Shown: piece after piece, positions 17,676 through 26,583 of the stretch | Position numbering within the stretch: position 1 is the stretch's first letter | Layout of the letters: every line of letters begins with the position of its first letter | Assembly (NCBI RefSeq): GCF_001884235.1 | Contig: NZ_MAOI01000101.1 | Coordinates: forward strand, 168,228-232,227 | Direction of reading: 5' to 3' | Source of the DNA: Bacillus paramycoides | GTDB taxonomy: Bacteria > Bacillota > Bacilli > Bacillales > Bacillaceae_G | DNA length: 64,000 nucleotides | The notes under the pieces: generated by a model | What the model saw: only the letters and a program-made list of their open reading frames with translations | Told to the model about the DNA's origin: nothing | The model's database searches: none | Program-made: the position numbers and the translations under genes

Positions 17676-18251
17676 ATGACTATAAAAACCGAGCAAGATA
17701 TTATCCATTTCATACAAAATGATCCGTGGATGATGAACGTATTACAAATGGCAAAATCACTACAACTACCTGATTGGTGGGTTTGCGCCGGATTTGTTCG
17801 CTCTAAAATTTGGGATACTTTACATAACTACGAAGTACGAACGGCTACACCAGACGTTGATGTTATTTATTATGATTCAATGCAGAAAGATGAGGCATAT
17901 GAACAATTATTAGAAATGAAGCTGACAAATATGGATGCCACTATCCCTTGGTCAGTAAAAAATCAAGCTCGCATGCATGTAGTGAATAAAATGCTACCTT
18001 ACTCTTCTTCTGTTGATGCTATTTCTAAATTTCCTGAAACAGCAACTGCTCTTGGGGTTACATTAGACGAGAAAAACAATGTCATATTAACATCTCCTTG
18101 CGGAATAGAAGATGTACTTTCGTTACAAGTGAAACCCACACCTCATTTTCTTGAAACGAAAGAACGTATACATATGTACAAGAAAAGAGTTATTAAAAAG
18201 AATTGGCAAAGCAAATGGCCTAACATTACGATCACTTATCCAGAAATTTAA
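17676..18251 (+). CDS. Nucleotidyltransferase-like protein (DUF925/NTP_transf_6)
   Basis: A 191-residue protein of the YjbM-unrelated DUF925 nucleotidyltransferase-fold family: LPDWWVCAGFVRSKIWD at residues about 28-45, then TPDVDVIYYD (the acidic pair expected of the active site) and the SVKNQARMH strand. Members are thought to transfer nucleotides to unknown acceptors. It lies 35 bases after amj with its own RBS (GAGGGG) and before a strong terminator, so it is probably cotranscribed with amj. Confidence 0.75.
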   Translation: MTIKTEQDIIHFIQNDPWMMNVLQMAKSLQLPDWWVCAGFVRSKIWDTLHNYEVRTATPDVDVIYYDSMQKDEAYEQLLEMKLTNMDATIPWSVKNQARMHVVNKMLPYSSSVDAISKFPETATALGVTLDEKNNVILTSPCGIEDVLSLQVKPTPHFLETKERIHMYKKRVIKKNWQSKWPNITITYPEI

Positions 18252-18290
18252 AAAGGGTGCTTCTCATTATTAGAAGCACCCTTTCTTTTT
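18250..18290. terminator. Bidirectional terminator
   Basis: AAAGGGTGCTTCT / AGAAGCACCCTTT (18252-18264, 18272-18284) between convergent genes, with T runs on both flanks. Confidence 0.9.
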
Positions 18291-19214
18291 TTATTTCAAA
18301 AAATGAATGACTGTTTCAGCGAATCGGTCTGCTTCCTCATAATGTGGTGTATGACCACTCTCTTCAAACACGATATACTTACCATTTTGAGTATCTTGAT
18401 TAAATGTTAGAATTTGCTTTTCACAAGTTACTGCATCATGTTGCCCTACAAGTAAAAGCATTGGACTCTTTACCTCTTTTAGTTTTGATAACAATGACTT
18501 ATAAATTTCTCCCTCTTCTTTTAATCTTACAAAATGGATCTGCGAACGACTAGAAAATTCTTCCCACTCTTCGTAACTATATAAACTATCGTCTGTTTTA
18601 TCTGTTTTATCTTCCTTATAACTGTAAATTTCCATTCTATTTTCCGCTAGCTCACCACTTAATCTTATATAAGCTTCTAACAACTCTTCTGAACTAGCAT
18701 TACTAGCTGCTAAATCAAGGCACTCTTTTGCATGTTCTTCTTTTCCATACTTTATTAATAAAGTTCCTGTCTTTTGTAACAAAGCTCTACTTGTTAGAGC
18801 AAAATCGAAAGTCGGCCCTTCAAATATTATTTTCGCTATTGAATTTGGATACGTCACCGCATATAACAACGCTAAAAAGCCACCGAAAGAATGCCCAATT
18901 ACAGACCATTTTTCAATTTGTAATACTTTTCTTAGTTCCTCACAGTCTTCAATTAAATCACTTAATCTAAAATGTTCTTCTTCAGTAATTACTTCTGAAC
19001 GACAAACTCCTCTTTGATCTAACGAAATTAAATACAATGAATCTTTTAATCGCTCCGCTTGATGAAATGAAAAATCATAACAGCTTTCACCCGGTCCCCC
19101 GTGTAAGTATAAAATCGGTTTATTTTCAGGAGATCCATGTGTTTCGACATATAGTTTTTTCCCTCTAATATTTATTAATTTTCCTTTTGCAGCAAAATCA
19201 TATTTTAATTTCAT
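18291..19214 (-). CDS. Alpha/beta hydrolase, proline iminopeptidase-like
   Basis: A 307-residue hydrolase of the prolyl aminopeptidase (S33) type: HGGPGESCYDFS (oxyanion region, HGGPG), SLDQRGVCRS, nucleophile elbow GHSFGGF, acid VGQHDAVTC and catalytic His in ESGHTPHYEEADRF. The HGGPG plus DQRG pair is typical of proline iminopeptidases, but other esterases share it. Cytosolic, no signal peptide. Monocistronic with RBS AAGGAGGG. Confidence 0.85.
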   Translation of the reverse strand: MKLKYDFAAKGKLINIRGKKLYVETHGSPENKPILYLHGGPGESCYDFSFHQAERLKDSLYLISLDQRGVCRSEVITEEEHFRLSDLIEDCEELRKVLQIEKWSVIGHSFGGFLALLYAVTYPNSIAKIIFEGPTFDFALTSRALLQKTGTLLIKYGKEEHAKECLDLAASNASSEELLEAYIRLSGELAENRMEIYSYKEDKTDKTDDSLYSYEEWEEFSSRSQIHFVRLKEEGEIYKSLLSKLKEVKSPMLLLVGQHDAVTCEKQILTFNQDTQNGKYIVFEESGHTPHYEEADRFAETVIHFLK

Positions 19215-19255
19215 CCTCGCCCTCCTTTTTTCACTGAATATTATAACATTTCAAC

Positions 19256-20596
19256 TTAAATAATCCCTATTACATTTAAAAATACGATGACTATCGCAAG
19301 GGGAGCTACAAATCGAAGTAAAAATACCCAACAAGTAAATACTTTCTTTCCATAATTTCCACCTACATAAAATTCTGCTTCTAATACCTTTTTCTCCATT
19401 TTAAACGATACGAAAATACTGATAAACAATGCTCCAAGTGGCATTAATATATTACTAGATAAGAAGTCTACTGCATCAAAAATATTCTTACCAAAAATCG
19501 TAATATCACTCCATACTCCAAATGATAACGCGGATGGTATACCTACTAGGAAAATGCAGAAACCGATGATCCATGATAGTTTATTTCTTCTTTCTTGCTC
19601 ACCATTTGCTAATGCTGAAACGACCGTTTCTAGTAGAGAAAATGCCGATGTTAATGTCGCAAATGTAAACAGCGCAAGAAATACTGTTAAGAATACTCCA
19701 CCGAATGGAATTTGACTAAATATAGATGGTAATACGATAAATAGTAATCCAGGTCCTTCTGTTGGCTCCATTCCTAATGAAAATACTGCTGGGAAAATAG
19801 CAAGTCCTGCAAATAAAGAAACGAATAAATTCAATCCAACAATTGTTATTGCCGATTTTGGTAAACTTTCTTTTTTATTTAAATACGAACTATACGTAAC
19901 CATAATCGAAATCCCTATACTTATCGCAAAGAATGATTGTCCCATTGCGAACAAAATACTTTCTGAAGTAATCTTTGAGAAATCTGGTTGTAAGAAAAAC
20001 TTCACACCTTTCATCGCATCATCAAGTGTTAATGAACGAATAATAAGAGCTACAAATAAAACGAACAACGCTGGTAACATGTATTTACTTGCTTTTTCAA
20101 TCCCATTTTGTACACCTTTTGATACAACCCATATCGTAATAAACATAAAAGCAAAATGACCAAGGATAGCCCAAATTGGATTTCCAATTGTTTCAGTGAA
20201 TAATGTACTGTAATTTTGTCCCGGAGTAATAAGCTGTCCTGTTACTCCCCTAAATAAATAGATTAATACCCAGCCACCTACAACGCTATAAAACGAAAGT
20301 AATATAAAACAAGTTCCAACGCCAAGACGTCCAATCCAGTGCCATCCTGTATTTGGTGCAATACTTTTAAATGCTCCAACTGCTTGTTTCTGTGTACTGC
20401 GTCCAATCATAAATTCAGCTATAAGTAGCGGTAGTCCAATTAATACAGTAAATAATATAAAAATTAAAAAGAATGCTCCTCCCCCGCTCTTCCCAGCGAT
20501 ATAAGGAAACTTCCATATTGCGCCAAGTCCAATTGCTGATCCTGCTGCTGCCATTATAAAACCTAATTTCGAAGTCCATTGCTCCGTCTGTTTCAT
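19256..20596 (-). CDS. Sodium-dependent (SNF-family) amino-acid transporter
   Basis: A 446-residue neurotransmitter:sodium symporter homologue of the bacterial LeuT/MhsT/YocR/YhdH type. The TM1 signature [32 protein letters not shown] with unwound Gly-rich Na+ and substrate site is clear, and about 11-12 TM segments follow. It should import a hydrophobic amino acid with Na+. The T-box leader upstream (20686-20955) carries a CUC specifier, so leucine is the best candidate substrate or signal. RBS GGAGGAAAATGGG before the ATG. Confidence 0.9.
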   Translation of the reverse strand: MKQTEQWTSKLGFIMAAAGSAIGLGAIWKFPYIAGKSGGGAFFLIFILFTVLIGLPLLIAEFMIGRSTQKQAVGAFKSIAPNTGWHWIGRLGVGTCFILLSFYSVVGGWVLIYLFRGVTGQLITPGQNYSTLFTETIGNPIWAILGHFAFMFITIWVVSKGVQNGIEKASKYMLPALFVLFVALIIRSLTLDDAMKGVKFFLQPDFSKITSESILFAMGQSFFAISIGISIMVTYSSYLNKKESLPKSAITIVGLNLFVSLFAGLAIFPAVFSLGMEPTEGPGLLFIVLPSIFSQIPFGGVFLTVFLALFTFATLTSAFSLLETVVSALANGEQERRNKLSWIIGFCIFLVGIPSALSFGVWSDITIFGKNIFDAVDFLSSNILMPLGALFISIFVSFKMEKKVLEAEFYVGGNYGKKVFTCWVFLLRFVAPLAIVIVFLNVIGII

Positions 20597-20685
20597 CCCA
20601 TTTTCCTCCTAATTAAATCATTTTATATAAATAATTAAATTTAATATACCAATCCAAATAAACCCTCCATTTCTTCCTCTATATA

Positions 20686-20955
20686 ATAAAAAATGGCCTA
20701 GCATCTCTTTATATAAAGAGACGCTAAGCCATTTACTTAACGCGGTACCACCCTTATTGATTCCATTTTGAATCCACCTTAGTAGTAATCGTTTGATTAC
20801 AAACCTAATATCGAAGGTTAACCGTTAAGATTTACTAAGAATGTGATTCCGTTCCACCTTACTGCTCCTAGGCGAGTTCAGGATGTCATTTGACTATGTC
20901 GCACCAACCCATAGCTCTCTGCACAAATACATGACCTTACTACTCCTATTCAACA
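20686..20955 (-). promoter_or_regulatory. T-box riboswitch, Leu (CUC) specifier, upstream of SNF transporter
   Basis: The minus strand has the T-box core GGGTGGTACCGCG (20741-20753) that pairs with the tRNA acceptor end. It is followed by a terminator hairpin, arms about 20692-20712 and 20714-20734, and a T tract before the transporter gene. Upstream are the AG-box AGAGAGC and GTTGGTG of stem I. In the specifier loop, which I closed by TAGG/CCTA and GG/CC pairings, the 3' strand reads TGAA-CTC-G, placing CTC (plus-strand 20874-20876) as the codon, hence tRNA-Leu. Uncharged tRNA should prevent termination and switch on transporter expression. Confidence 0.88.
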
Positions 20956-21115
20956 CATTTTAATATTTAGAATATATTTTCTTTTGAAATTAATATGAAG
21001 TATATCGTTTATATTTGTTACTGTCAAGATATATATTACTTTTTTGTCGAAAAGGATTTTTATAAATACTTATAGAAAATATTTACAAATATAAATTGTA
21101 AGGAGAAAATACATT

Positions 21116-21925
21116 ATGTCATATTTAAAGAATGGATGTTTTTTTATTATCCGCTCATTTTTCATCATCTTTGGTATTATTGCGATTTGTTCTTTGCCAC
21201 AATTGTTTTTTGGTAAATCTCCAAATTCATCAAATTCACTAGCAATGCAACCAACACCAACTTTACAATTTAATTTGAGTAACTATTTAGATTCGATATT
21301 AAATGTAATCTCTTCTTTATTTCACCCTACAACAATTACTTACAAAATCAGCAATGCAGGGATTCAATCACCGGATCGAGACCTATTTCCATACTTACTA
21401 GAATCATATAACCATACATTAATTATTATGATTTGCGCTTTTCTTATTGCCATACTCCTCTCTACTACTTTTACAATTCTTACATTTTACTTTCCAAAAC
21501 ACATTCAAACTATTATTCTTAAAATTTTGCACGTACTAGAGGCGTTGCCAGACTTATTTTTCGTCATTTGTGTACAGCTATTTGTCATTTGGATTAATCA
21601 ACAAATGCTGCAAACTTTAGTTTTATTACTGAATTTAGCACTATTTCAAACCATATCATTTAACGTTGCTGGTACACTTGTTTTACTTGGTCACAATCAT
21701 CAGTTTTTAAATGATTTACCTTGGGTAGCATTCGGCCCCGTTTTATTTTTCACTATCGTTATTTTAGCTGTATACATGATGTTATCCGGAATGCAAAATG
21801 TATTGGAAAAAGATATAAATTATATGGAAAACTCGCTTTTATTAAGTGTTTTAGCGAAGGAAAAGAACGAAAAAAGAAATCCCCTGCATCCTTTAAAAAG
21901 AAAGTTTATTACAAAAAATTCATAA
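21116..21925 (+). CDS. Degenerate DppB/OppB-like permease
   Basis: A 269-residue membrane protein. It has an N-terminal TM segment, an extracytoplasmic stretch, then HTLIIMICAFLIAILLSTTF and KILHVLEALPDLFFVICVQLFVIW, which resemble TM2 and TM3 of oligopeptide-type ABC permeases (the PD-x-x-x loop). A normal permease continues with the cytosolic EAA loop contacting the ATPase; here the chain jumps from QTLVLLLNLALFQTI to SFNVAGTLVLLGHNHQF and a single last TM, so about 60 or more residues including the EAA loop appear missing. No partner permease or ATPase is adjacent. Probably a decayed gene with an internal deletion. Confidence 0.55.
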   Translation: MSYLKNGCFFIIRSFFIIFGIIAICSLPQLFFGKSPNSSNSLAMQPTPTLQFNLSNYLDSILNVISSLFHPTTITYKISNAGIQSPDRDLFPYLLESYNHTLIIMICAFLIAILLSTTFTILTFYFPKHIQTIILKILHVLEALPDLFFVICVQLFVIWINQQMLQTLVLLLNLALFQTISFNVAGTLVLLGHNHQFLNDLPWVAFGPVLFFTIVILAVYMMLSGMQNVLEKDINYMENSLLLSVLAKEKNEKRNPLHPLKRKFITKNS

Positions 21926-21978
21926 CATACTATAAAAATTCGATAAACTTTCATTTTTAAAAAAAGGAGTAATAAACA

Positions 21979-22368
21979 ATGAATGTTAAAATAGTAGATA
22001 TATCAGAAAAATTATTAGATGGATATAAAGCATTAGTTCAAGTAGCTAGCAATCAATTTATCGCTGAGTGGGATGGTGATAAGCCAGCAAAAAATGAAAA
22101 CTATAATGTAGAAATAGATATAGATGATGAATTTATATGGAATACAAATATAGCCTTTTCAGATGAAACTGCTAATGCAATTATTCAGAATGATGAGGGC
22201 ATTAAAGTAATTGCTAAGCTAGATTATAACAGCGAGGATGACTTAGCGTCACTAAATATTTATGATAGTGTAGTACTAATTGATTTAGAAGGAATTGAGC
22301 AAGATATATCAAATGTATGGGTAGAAATACAGTGTACTTCAATTAAGATATTTAATACCAACTTATAA
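21979..22368 (+). CDS. Small acidic protein of unknown function
   Basis: A 129-residue soluble, strongly acidic protein (many Asp/Glu, few basic residues) with alternating strand-like segments (NVEIDIDDEFIWNTNIAF, LNIYDSVVLIDLEGIEQ). No domain recognised. RBS AAAGGAG precedes the ATG and a terminator follows at 22459. Its size, charge and position beside toxin-like debris are what one sees for antitoxin/immunity proteins, but that is inference only. Confidence 0.55.
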   Translation: MNVKIVDISEKLLDGYKALVQVASNQFIAEWDGDKPAKNENYNVEIDIDDEFIWNTNIAFSDETANAIIQNDEGIKVIAKLDYNSEDDLASLNIYDSVVLIDLEGIEQDISNVWVEIQCTSIKIFNTNL

Positions 22369-22458
22369 TAGGAACTAAATACACAACTACGGCATAGCTA
22401 TTATAATGTAGTGAGATATAACCAAAGTAAAAATCAAATATATATTATAGTAATAATG

Positions 22459-22498
22459 AAGGCTAACACTGATATAAAAGGCGTTAGTCTTTTTTTTA
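22459..22498 (+). terminator. Rho-independent terminator
   Basis: GGCTAACAC / GCGTTAGTC imperfect hairpin followed by eight T. It probably ends the acidic-protein transcript, 90 bases past its stop. Confidence 0.65.
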
Positions 22499-22728
22499 TG
22501 TTAAAGAATTTATTATCCTATGACAGTAGCACAGAACGCTTGGAGTCAGGTAAACGCCTTCCAAGTGATATAGAATTATTACATCATGAAAATGATATGA
22601 AATTACTTGAACATGAATAATTTGCACCTCGATTTGAAGGGATTTTTAAAATAGATTATAAAACAGCATATGATACAATTTTAAGATCAGGTCGCCCTTG
22701 GAAGATACCTAAAATAGATAAAGAATAA
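22498..22728 (+). pseudogene. Broken 3' end of a toxin-like gene
   Basis: One frame is open across this stretch except for an internal TAA at 22618-22620. The part before it reads ...SGKRLPSDIELLHHENDMKLLEHE and the part after FAPRFEGIFKIDYKTAYDTI...WKIPKIDKE, ending at TAA 22726-22728. The LPSDIELLHHE stretch resembles tails of secreted Bacillus polymorphic toxins (HNH-like ends), though I cannot name the family. No start or RBS is visible and the 5' part is missing. The small acidic gene directly downstream fits a cognate immunity gene. Confidence 0.45.
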
Positions 22729-22765
22729 ACAATAGAGGAGATAAATTATAGCAATTCATATCACA

Positions 22766-23005
22766 ATGAATAAAGAATTTGAAGATGAGGAGATAGTTGT
22801 ATATCAATATTATCCATCAGAATCACCAGAAAAAGTTGGGGAAATGTATTTTCATAAAAAAGAGGAAATGTTTTATGATTTAGAACCTGTTCCAGAAGAA
22901 TCAATCGGAACAACAAAGCATTATTTTAATTGTGCGATTTCTAGGATAGTAATATGTCTTAGAAATAGTGGAGAATTTTTGGAAGAAATGACATACGGAG
23001 TATAG
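22766..23005 (+). CDS. Small acidic, immunity-like protein; start uncertain
   Basis: A 79-residue acidic protein (NKEFEDEEIVVYQYYP...EEMFYDLEPVPEESIG...) with no recognised domain. The best RBS, GAGGAG at about 22736-22741, is 7 bases ahead of an ATA codon at 22748 (in-frame reading I-A-I-H-I-T before the ATG at 22766) rather than ahead of the annotated ATG. This suggests that an original ATG has mutated to ATA. Directly behind a broken toxin-like 3' end, it looks like an orphaned immunity gene. A terminator follows at 23026. Confidence 0.55.
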   Translation: MNKEFEDEEIVVYQYYPSESPEKVGEMYFHKKEEMFYDLEPVPEESIGTTKHYFNCAISRIVICLRNSGEFLEEMTYGV

Positions 23006-23025
23006 CAAAACAAACGAGTATATAA

Positions 23026-23061
23026 AAAAAGCCGGCTCAAATAAAGAGCCAGTTTCTTTTT
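23026..23061 (+). terminator. Rho-independent terminator
   Basis: GGCTC / GAGCC stem (23034-23038, 23046-23050) flanked by A-run and T-run, 20 bases after the immunity-like gene. Confidence 0.65.
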
Positions 23062-23096
23062 CGTAAAATTAGCGAGTTAGTGTATGTTCACATAGA

Positions 23097-23217
23097 TTTT
23101 ACTTGTATATTTTGTATTTTATTATTTACTATCTGTTCGTGTTGTTCAGGTTTGACTTTAATCTCCAAACCTTCCCCCACCTTCCTCTACTTTATACCAA
23201 AAAGAAATAGAACTACA
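23097..23217 (-). pseudogene. Frameshifted gene remnant behind sseB-like gene
   Basis: On the minus strand one frame reads SFWYKVEEGG and, after a GGGGG tract, the next frame continues EGLEIKVKPEQHEQIVNNKI...KSM then stop. Removing one G restores a continuous coding-like stretch. There is no start or RBS; a stop precedes it next to the sseB-like stop codon. The family is not recognised. Confidence 0.3.
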
Positions 23218-23227
23218 TCAATTTTAC

Positions 23228-23662
23228 TTATTCTTTTTTAGAGAAAACATCAAAAATACTGTTATCGCAAATCGCTTCAATTTCTTCTTTTACAAATAAT
23301 TTTTGAAACCTTGTTCCCGGATTCAAAATTACATTCGCTTTTAAATCTATCGTTTTCAATAGCTCAACTGCATTCATAGAGACGTACGGACATTCTTCAG
23401 GAATGACCATTTCTAAATGTTTCAAATCAGAATACAGTGGTAACATTAATCCTTCTTCCATTTCAAAATAATGAATTTGTAATTGTGTATTATCAGTAGA
23501 AATCAAATTCCCTTCTTCATCTACATTTGTATCCCCTTCAACAGAAGCAACAACGTATAAATTTGATTTCTGTAATATCTCGTAAAAGTGTCCTCTTTTT
23601 TCTTCGTTCTGCAACGCTTCCACTAATGCCTCATCTAATGGACAAATTTCTAGCAAACTCAT
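23228..23662 (-). CDS. SseB-domain protein beside the T7SS operon
   Basis: A 144-residue cytosolic protein matching the SseB N-terminal domain (PF07179-like). It starts with LDEALVEALQNEEKRGHFYEIL, then a strand with LYVVASVEG, LPLYSDLKHLEMV, the YVSMNAVELLKTID helix and VILNPGTRFQKLFVKEEIEAI. SseB-family proteins often accompany secretion and polymorphic-toxin loci, with no settled biochemical role. It lies 70 bases downstream of the 942-residue T7SS protein, beyond a long hairpin, so it is either read through or has its own promoter. RBS AAGGAG. Confidence 0.75.
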   Translation of the reverse strand: MSLLEICPLDEALVEALQNEEKRGHFYEILQKSNLYVVASVEGDTNVDEEGNLISTDNTQLQIHYFEMEEGLMLPLYSDLKHLEMVIPEECPYVSMNAVELLKTIDLKANVILNPGTRFQKLFVKEEIEAICDNSIFDVFSKKE

Positions 23663-23685
23663 GAATTTTCACTCCTTATTTGAAA

Positions 23686-23724
23686 TAAGTTCGCCACCTT
23701 ACCTAGGGTAAGATGGCGAACTTT
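23686..23724 (-). terminator. Long hairpin terminating the T7SS operon
   Basis: Near-perfect 18-base inverted repeat (AAGTTCGCCACCTTACC / GGTAAGATGGCGAACTT with one mismatch) in the gap between the 942-residue gene and the sseB-like gene. No long T run follows on the minus strand, so termination may be partial. Confidence 0.65.
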
Positions 23725-23732
23725 ACATCTAT

Positions 23733-26561
23733 TTATTTTTGAACGTTCATAGCTTTAATTTCGTTTACTTTCTTCATTGCCTCTTCACTTATTTTCCCAT
23801 CAATTGTGGTTGCATATTTTTGACGAGTTAAAAATTCAAAACATTTATATGCATTATTCGTATCATTTGTCGACATATATCCTGCACCTTTTTTAAACAA
23901 TTTTACAGCTACCGTATTCATCCATTCTTTTGCAGGTACCTGCTGATATCCTAGTTCCATAGAATGATAAGTTAATTCAATTGCCGAAGCTAAATCTTCA
24001 ATCGTATCTTTATTCCCACTTATATTCGCAGCTTCAAATGTGCTCAAATACTCAATTGCCACTTTCACTCCATCTTTAACCCCTGTTTCTTCAATTCCTG
24101 GTGTTTTATATACAATCTGATAAATGTTTAAAGCTGATCGATATTTAGTTTCTTCTAACTGTTGTGCTTCTTTTATTACAAGATTAACAACATTAGAAAA
24201 TCCTTTTTTCTCAATAACACCACGGGAGGCCGCTTGACCATAATAATGTAAAGCGTTATAAAGACTCGTTTGTCCTCCTTTATTCGCCTCATCACTCGCT
24301 ATTTGGATAAGTTGAATTCCCTCCATTTTTTTCGATGCACTATCAATCATACTCATACCGCTAATTTGTCCAATAGCCTTATCGATATCTTTTAGCTGTG
24401 CCAGTAATGTGTATGATGGTAATACAGTTTTCCCTACTTCACTTTGCCATCCTGTTGTTCCATTAATTTCATTCCATTGGCTCTCTGTATTTTCCCATAA
24501 TTTATTCGCATAACTAACCATTTCTTCTCTTGAGCGTTCCAATGGGTGTTTTGTACGAATTGCATTTGCAATATTCAATACAGCTGTATAATATTCTCCT
24601 TTATTTGCAGCTTCGTTTGCTTTTCTTTCAAACATAAGTGGCATTAACATTTTATTAGCTTCATCTTGAATCGATTTTTCTACCCTTGCTGTACTTTTTA
24701 ATAAATTTGCTTTCTTTAAAGCGTCGTCCACTGAAAGATTAGGATCTTTCAGTTGTCCTCGAAGTCCCTCTACGGCTGTACTAAATTGCTGATTTAATTT
24801 TTCTTTTTGTTCACCTGTTGCCTCACCAATCCATTTATTTGCTACTAGTAAAGCATTTTCATAATGTAGACTTTCAGGATTTAAATATGCTTCAACTTGC
24901 TCAATTGCCTGATTAATCGGATCTGGTTTTTCTGGTTTTTCTGGTTTTTCTGGTTTTTCTGGTTTTTCTGGTTTCATTTGCCCATTTGTATCTTTATTAT
25001 TATCTTTGCTTTCTTTGACACCTGCAGTTAATGGGTCTTTTAGCTCTTTCTCACTAGATATACCTGTTACCTCAGTTTTACTCGTATTATCTTCTTTAAC
25101 CACTTTTCCTTTATTACTGCTAGCAACTTCTTTTGCTAGGCTTGTATTTTCTTTTGTCTCAGTTGCAGACTCCATTACTGGTGTTTCAATTTTAAGATTC
25201 CTTAATTCTTCTTGTAATAGTGTGTTGAAAATATTCTCTACATGTTGATTCGCACCTTCTACTAATTTAGGATCTACACTTTCAAACACCGAGGTGATTA
25301 AATAAAATTTACTTAAAGCTTGTTCTAAAGATGCTATATCCCCTTTATTTAACCAAACACTTTCTTCATCTTTTGCCGTTTGATACACTTTTTCCGCTAC
25401 TAATTTAATGTAAGTTTTCTTATTTTCATTTAAATATTTTTGTAACTCTTCTTGTGTTCTAACCGATTCATTCAGTACATTGATTTGATTACGCAAATAA
25501 AATAACTCTCTATGATTTGAGTAGTCACCACTTCCCAAAATTTGTTCCAAATTATCTAATGCTAGCTTATGTTCGGCTACCGCTTGTGCTTTTGATGGTG
25601 TATTCAATTGGCTAACAAGCGCCCAGTCTTCCTTTTTGCTATCATAGTTCGTCAAAGTATTTAATGCATTTAAATCCTGCCCTTTTTGATTGGCATAATA
25701 ATCATTAAAGAATACAGATGAGTAGCGTTCTCCATTTCCAGCGTACCACTCAACTAAAACATCACCCGTTTTTGGTGATACTGTAATTGTTGGGTATGTT
25801 GGTTCTGGATCTGGTTTTGGTTTTGTATCTGGTTTTGTATCTGGTTTTGTATCTGGTTTTGTACCTGTATCTGGTTTTGTGTCTGTATCTGGTTTTGTAC
25901 CTGTGTCTGGCTTTGTACCTGTGTCTGGTTTTGTGTCTGTATCTGGTTTTGTACCTGTGTCTGGTTTTGTGTCTGTATCTGGTTTTGTACCTGTGTCTGG
26001 TTTTGTGTTTGTATCTGGTTTTGTACCTGTGTCTGGTTTTGTGTTTGTATCTGGTTTTGTACCTGTGTCTGGTTTTTGCCCGTCTCCTTCTTGTACATTG
26101 GGTTGCTGTTTATTATCATTCACCTTTCCCGGCTCCGCCACAGGCCCACCCATATTAGTTGGCAGTTCCGGCTTTTGTGGCGTTGGTAGCGTTGGTGCAT
26201 CTGATAATTTAATTAGTGGATCTTTCTTTTCCACCAACACATCATCTGGCTTATACGTCACTGGTGTAATTGGTGATTTATTATTTCCGATTAGGTCTGC
26301 TAAATTAACGTTTGGTTTTTCGCCAGGTTTATCATCTTTTTTTGTAGGATCAGCAACTAAATTTGGGAACATAGACTGTAAATTGCTTCCTGTAATACGA
26401 TCATCTTTTTTCTCTTCTGTATTACTTGCTAGTTTTACGGTTTCTCTTCCTGCTGTGCTAAAGCCTTTGTCATACACAAGATATCCTGATGTTCCAAGTA
26501 AAGCTGCTGACATTACTGATATAGCAACTTTTATCCCTAAATTATTATTGTTCTCTTCCAT
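23733..26561 (-). CDS. Membrane-anchored repeat protein of the T7SS operon (942 aa)
   Basis: No family is recognised. Residues 9-29 (a TM segment, GIKVAISVMSAALLGTSGYLV) anchor the chain with the rest predicted outside. Residues about 40-160 are polar and Pro-rich. Residues 163-252 are a low-complexity linker of K-P-D-T-G-T/K-P-D-T-N/D-T units. Residues about 260-940 are helical, with a second Lys/Pro/Glu linker (EKP units) around residue 545 separating two helical domains. The layout (short cytosolic tail, one TM, long extended stalk, helical ectodomain) suits a wall-spanning subunit of the secretion machine. It sits 22 bases after the kinase-TPR gene, in the same operon. It could be the functional counterpart of EsaA/YueB, which is otherwise missing; inference only. 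Confidence 0.75.
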   Translation of the reverse strand: MEENNNNLGIKVAISVMSAALLGTSGYLVYDKGFSTAGRETVKLASNTEEKKDDRITGSNLQSMFPNLVADPTKKDDKPGEKPNVNLADLIGNNKSPITPVTYKPDDVLVEKKDPLIKLSDAPTLPTPQKPELPTNMGGPVAEPGKVNDNKQQPNVQEGDGQKPDTGTKPDTNTKPDTGTKPDTNTKPDTGTKPDTDTKPDTGTKPDTDTKPDTGTKPDTGTKPDTDTKPDTGTKPDTKPDTKPDTKPKPDPEPTYPTITVSPKTGDVLVEWYAGNGERYSSVFFNDYYANQKGQDLNALNTLTNYDSKKEDWALVSQLNTPSKAQAVAEHKLALDNLEQILGSGDYSNHRELFYLRNQINVLNESVRTQEELQKYLNENKKTYIKLVAEKVYQTAKDEESVWLNKGDIASLEQALSKFYLITSVFESVDPKLVEGANQHVENIFNTLLQEELRNLKIETPVMESATETKENTSLAKEVASSNKGKVVKEDNTSKTEVTGISSEKELKDPLTAGVKESKDNNKDTNGQMKPEKPEKPEKPEKPEKPDPINQAIEQVEAYLNPESLHYENALLVANKWIGEATGEQKEKLNQQFSTAVEGLRGQLKDPNLSVDDALKKANLLKSTARVEKSIQDEANKMLMPLMFERKANEAANKGEYYTAVLNIANAIRTKHPLERSREEMVSYANKLWENTESQWNEINGTTGWQSEVGKTVLPSYTLLAQLKDIDKAIGQISGMSMIDSASKKMEGIQLIQIASDEANKGGQTSLYNALHYYGQAASRGVIEKKGFSNVVNLVIKEAQQLEETKYRSALNIYQIVYKTPGIEETGVKDGVKVAIEYLSTFEAANISGNKDTIEDLASAIELTYHSMELGYQQVPAKEWMNTVAVKLFKKGAGYMSTNDTNNAYKCFEFLTRQKYATTIDGKISEEAMKKVNEIKAMNVQK
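24918..24975 (-). repeat. 9-base tandem repeat encoding EKP units
   Basis: About six copies of a 12/9-base pattern (TCTGGTTTT on the plus strand) encoding a Lys/Pro/Glu linker between helical domains of the 942-residue protein. Confidence 0.75.
25804..26076 (-). repeat. 36-base tandem repeat encoding KPDTGT/KPDT(N/D)T units
   Basis: About seven copies of a 36-base unit, each encoding two KPDTxT hexapeptides, followed by shorter KPDT units, inside the 942-residue gene (residues 163-252). Copy number is likely to vary between strains by slippage. The repeat keeps other frames open on both strands, producing spurious long ORFs. Confidence 0.9.
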
Positions 26562-26583
26562 GCATTTTCCCCTTTTCCCATCT

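Noticed and set aside
25805-26076. CRISPR-like spaced repeat
   Set aside because: The repeat is contiguous, in-frame and without unique spacers; it encodes a linker.
25754-26119. 121-residue minus-strand ORF full of Q/N/I/T repeats and two plus-strand ORFs (25787-26158, 25879-26619) in the same place
   Set aside because: They are alternative frames of the KPDTxT tandem repeat of the 942-residue protein; no RBS, composition dictated by the repeat.
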